From Demequina sp. NBRC 110055 (lineage in GTDB: Bacteria; Actinomycetota; Actinomycetes; Actinomycetales; Demequinaceae): a stretch of 64,000 nucleotides of DNA. Where the stretch lies: the NCBI RefSeq assembly GCF_002090135.1, contig NZ_BBRL01000010.1, positions 124,001-188,000 of the forward strand, written 5' to 3'. The position numbers were made by a program, and so were the translations under genes. Below the pieces are notes generated by a model. That model made no database searches. It had not been told where the DNA came from and was given only the letters and a program-made list of their open reading frames with translations. Shown piece by piece: positions 62,308 to 64,000 of this stretch (positions within the stretch are counted from its first letter, which is position 1; each line of letters begins with the position of its first letter).

Positions 62308-63951
62308 ATGAGCACCGCAGCCGACGAATGGTGGCGTACCGCCGTCATCTACCAGATCTACCCCCGCTCGTTCGCGGACTCTTCCGGCGACGGCATCGGC
62401 GACATGGGCGGCATTACCGCCCGCCTCGGCGACCTCGCGGCGCTGGGTGTCGACGCGATCTGGCTGTCACCCTTCTACACCTCTCCCCAAAAGGACGCCG
62501 GCTACGACGTGGCGGACTTCACCGACGTCGACCCGCTGTTCGGTACGCTCGCCGACTTCGACGCCATGGTGGGGCGCGCCCACGAGCTGGGCCTGCGCGT
62601 CATCGTCGACATCGTCCCGAACCACAGTTCCGATCAGCACGCGTGGTTCCAGGCGGCGCTCGCCGCCCCCGCGGGCTCCCCGGAGCGTGCGCGCTACATC
62701 TTCCGCGACGGCAAGGGTGAAGCCGGCGAACTGCCGCCGAACAACTGGGAGTCGGTCTTCGGCGGTCCCGCGTGGACCCGCACGGTCCACGCAGACGGCA
62801 CGCCGGGCCAGTGGTACCTGCACCTGTTCGACTCGAGCCAGCCCGACTTCGACTGGTCCAACCCCGAGGTGCTCGACGAGTTCGACCGCGTGCTGCGCTT
62901 CTGGCTCGACCGCGGCGCCGACGGCTTCCGTGTCGATGTCGCGCACGGCCTCATCAAGGCCGACGGCTTGCCCGACTTCGCGGTGGCCGACGACGCCAAC
63001 TCGATGGGCGGTGACGAGGGACCCCAGTCGCCGTACTGGGCCCAGGAGGGCGTGCACGAGGTCTGGCGACGCTGGCGCAGCGTGGTCGACGAGTACGAAG
63101 GTGACCGTATCCTCGCGGCCGAGGCCTGGGTGGTGCCACTGTCCAAGATGGCCAAGTGGGTGCGCTCGGACGAGATGCACCAGGCGTTCAACTTCGCCTA
63201 CCTCGAGACCGACTGGAAGGCCGCGGACCTGCGCGCCGTCATCGACGAGTCCATCGAGGAGTTCGCCGCCGTGGGTGCTCCCTCGACGTGGGTGTTGTCG
63301 AACCACGATGTGGTGCGCCACGCGAGCCGCCTGGCGCTGACGGCGGACAACCCGCAGGGTCACGGGATCGGCCCCCGTACCGAGGGCCTACCCGACCCGG
63401 TGGTGGGTCTGCGTCGCGGCCGTGCCGCCTCCGCCCTGATGCTGGCGCTGCCGGGCTCCGCCTATGTCTACCAGGGCGAGGAGTTGGGCCTTCCCGAGGC
63501 GATCGACATCCCGGATGAGGCCCGCCAAGACCCCACCTGGTTCCGCACCGAGGGCGAGCGCTACGGACGCGATGGCTGTCGCGTGCCGCTGCCGTGGAGG
63601 ACGGACGCGCCGGCGTACGGCTTCTCCCCCACGGGCCAGACGTGGCTGCCCCAGCCGTCCGAGTGGGCCCTGCTGGCCCGCGATGTGCAGGAGGACTCGC
63701 CGTCCTCCACGCTGAGCCTGTACCGCTCCGCGCTGAGCCTGCGACGCGAGCTTGGTCTCGCGAGCGCGACGCTCGAGTGGATCGCCGATGCCCCGGCCGG
63801 CGTCCTCGCGTTCCGCTCGGGTGACATCGAGGTGTGGTCCACCATCGACCCCGGCGTGGAGGTCGCGCTTCCGGACGGCGAGGTGCTGCTCGCGTCGAGT
63901 GACGTCACCGCTACGATTCCTCCGGACACCACGGTCTGGGTGCGCCGCTAA
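62308..63951 (+). CDS. GH13 alpha-glucosidase
   Basis: 547 residues, cytoplasmic oligo-1,6-glucosidase/alpha-glucosidase type. IYQIYPRSFADSSGDGIGD at the start, nucleophile Asp210 in GFRVDVAHG, acid/base Glu272 in LAAEAWV and third Asp334 in VLSNHDVVRH. QPDFDWSNPEV is typical of alpha-glucosidases. GAGAGG precedes the ATG. It would release glucose from imported maltodextrin, sucrose-like or isomalto-oligosaccharides. Confidence 0.93.
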   Translation: MSTAADEWWRTAVIYQIYPRSFADSSGDGIGDMGGITARLGDLAALGVDAIWLSPFYTSPQKDAGYDVADFTDVDPLFGTLADFDAMVGRAHELGLRVIVDIVPNHSSDQHAWFQAALAAPAGSPERARYIFRDGKGEAGELPPNNWESVFGGPAWTRTVHADGTPGQWYLHLFDSSQPDFDWSNPEVLDEFDRVLRFWLDRGADGFRVDVAHGLIKADGLPDFAVADDANSMGGDEGPQSPYWAQEGVHEVWRRWRSVVDEYEGDRILAAEAWVVPLSKMAKWVRSDEMHQAFNFAYLETDWKAADLRAVIDESIEEFAAVGAPSTWVLSNHDVVRHASRLALTADNPQGHGIGPRTEGLPDPVVGLRRGRAASALMLALPGSAYVYQGEELGLPEAIDIPDEARQDPTWFRTEGERYGRDGCRVPLPWRTDAPAYGFSPTGQTWLPQPSEWALLARDVQEDSPSSTLSLYRSALSLRRELGLASATLEWIADAPAGVLAFRSGDIEVWSTIDPGVEVALPDGEVLLASSDVTATIPPDTTVWVRR

Positions 63952-63986
63952 CCCACCCACGGACCGCCCGCGAAGGAGGCGCCACG

Positions 63987-64000
63987 ATGGCTAAGATCCA
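63987..64000 (+). CDS. Start of a further gene, cut by the window edge
   Basis: ATG at 63987 with AAGGAGG eight bases upstream, 35 bases after the GH13 stop. Only MAKI is readable, so no product is named. Confidence 0.5.

Overview
The window is a gene-dense stretch of chromosome from a very GC-rich actinobacterium. The cytochrome bc-aa3 branch has the actinobacterial form: a diheme QcrC, a Rieske protein with several N-terminal membrane helices, and an actinobacterial subunit IV (CtaF). DUF3043 and DUF4191 membrane proteins, GTG starts, 1- to 4-base gene overlaps and strong AGGAGG ribosome sites agree with this. The gene set would fit a sugar-using member of the Micrococcales, but the genus cannot be read from the sequence. 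No rRNA, tRNA, transposase, integrase or CRISPR array was seen, and no gap exceeds about 265 bases.

Two blocks follow the gene order I know from Mycobacterium tuberculosis Rv2187-Rv2220. Block 1 (1-18.1 kb) holds a FadD15-like ligase, a DEDDh/UvrC-like nuclease, trpD, ctaE-qcrCAB, then ctaC-ctaD-ctaF on the other strand, a degenerate NifS-like protein, an ErpA-like carrier, a glycerate-kinase-like protein, nadA and DUF3043. Superoxide dismutase and a K+ channel sit inside it. Block 2 (40-55.8 kb) holds pepA, lpd, a two-lipoyl E2, a TIGR01777 epimerase, lipB-lipA, DUF4191, an RDD protein and glnA. A kinase-like gene and an MMPL transporter interrupt it.

Between the blocks (18.2-39.6 kb) is an accessory region. 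First come an aldo-keto reductase and a small nucleotidyltransferase-like gene. Next is a LacI-controlled ABC importer plus GH31 alpha-xylosidase, with the same 14-bp palindrome before the repressor and before the importer. Then comes an unfamiliar catabolic cluster (26.6-39.6 kb). It has a LysR regulator, an 8-oxoguanine-deaminase-like protein, a ferredoxin-type reductase and an XRE-cupin regulator on one side. On the other is a nine-gene, tightly overlapped operon: cytosine-deaminase-like hydrolase, ABC importer (three genes), SDR, FAD oxidoreductase, creatininase-family amidase, PNPOx-like flavoprotein and a MetV-MetF-type methylenetetrahydrofolate reductase. I infer import and breakdown of a methylated cyclic amide or N-heterocycle with capture of C1 units on folate; the substrate is unknown. 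This is the best candidate for an undescribed system.

The right end (55.9-64 kb) has etfB-etfA joined to a diheme cytochrome b561-type membrane protein, a helicase IV-like protein and a GH13 alpha-glucosidase. Signals beyond genes include about 40 copies of the 9-mer GGCCGATGC, some intergenic; a four-unit GlnR box before glnA; a perfect 26-bp inverted repeat at 27.6 kb; a small family of intergenic palindromes; and several proteins with no lysine at all, including a kinase-fold protein.
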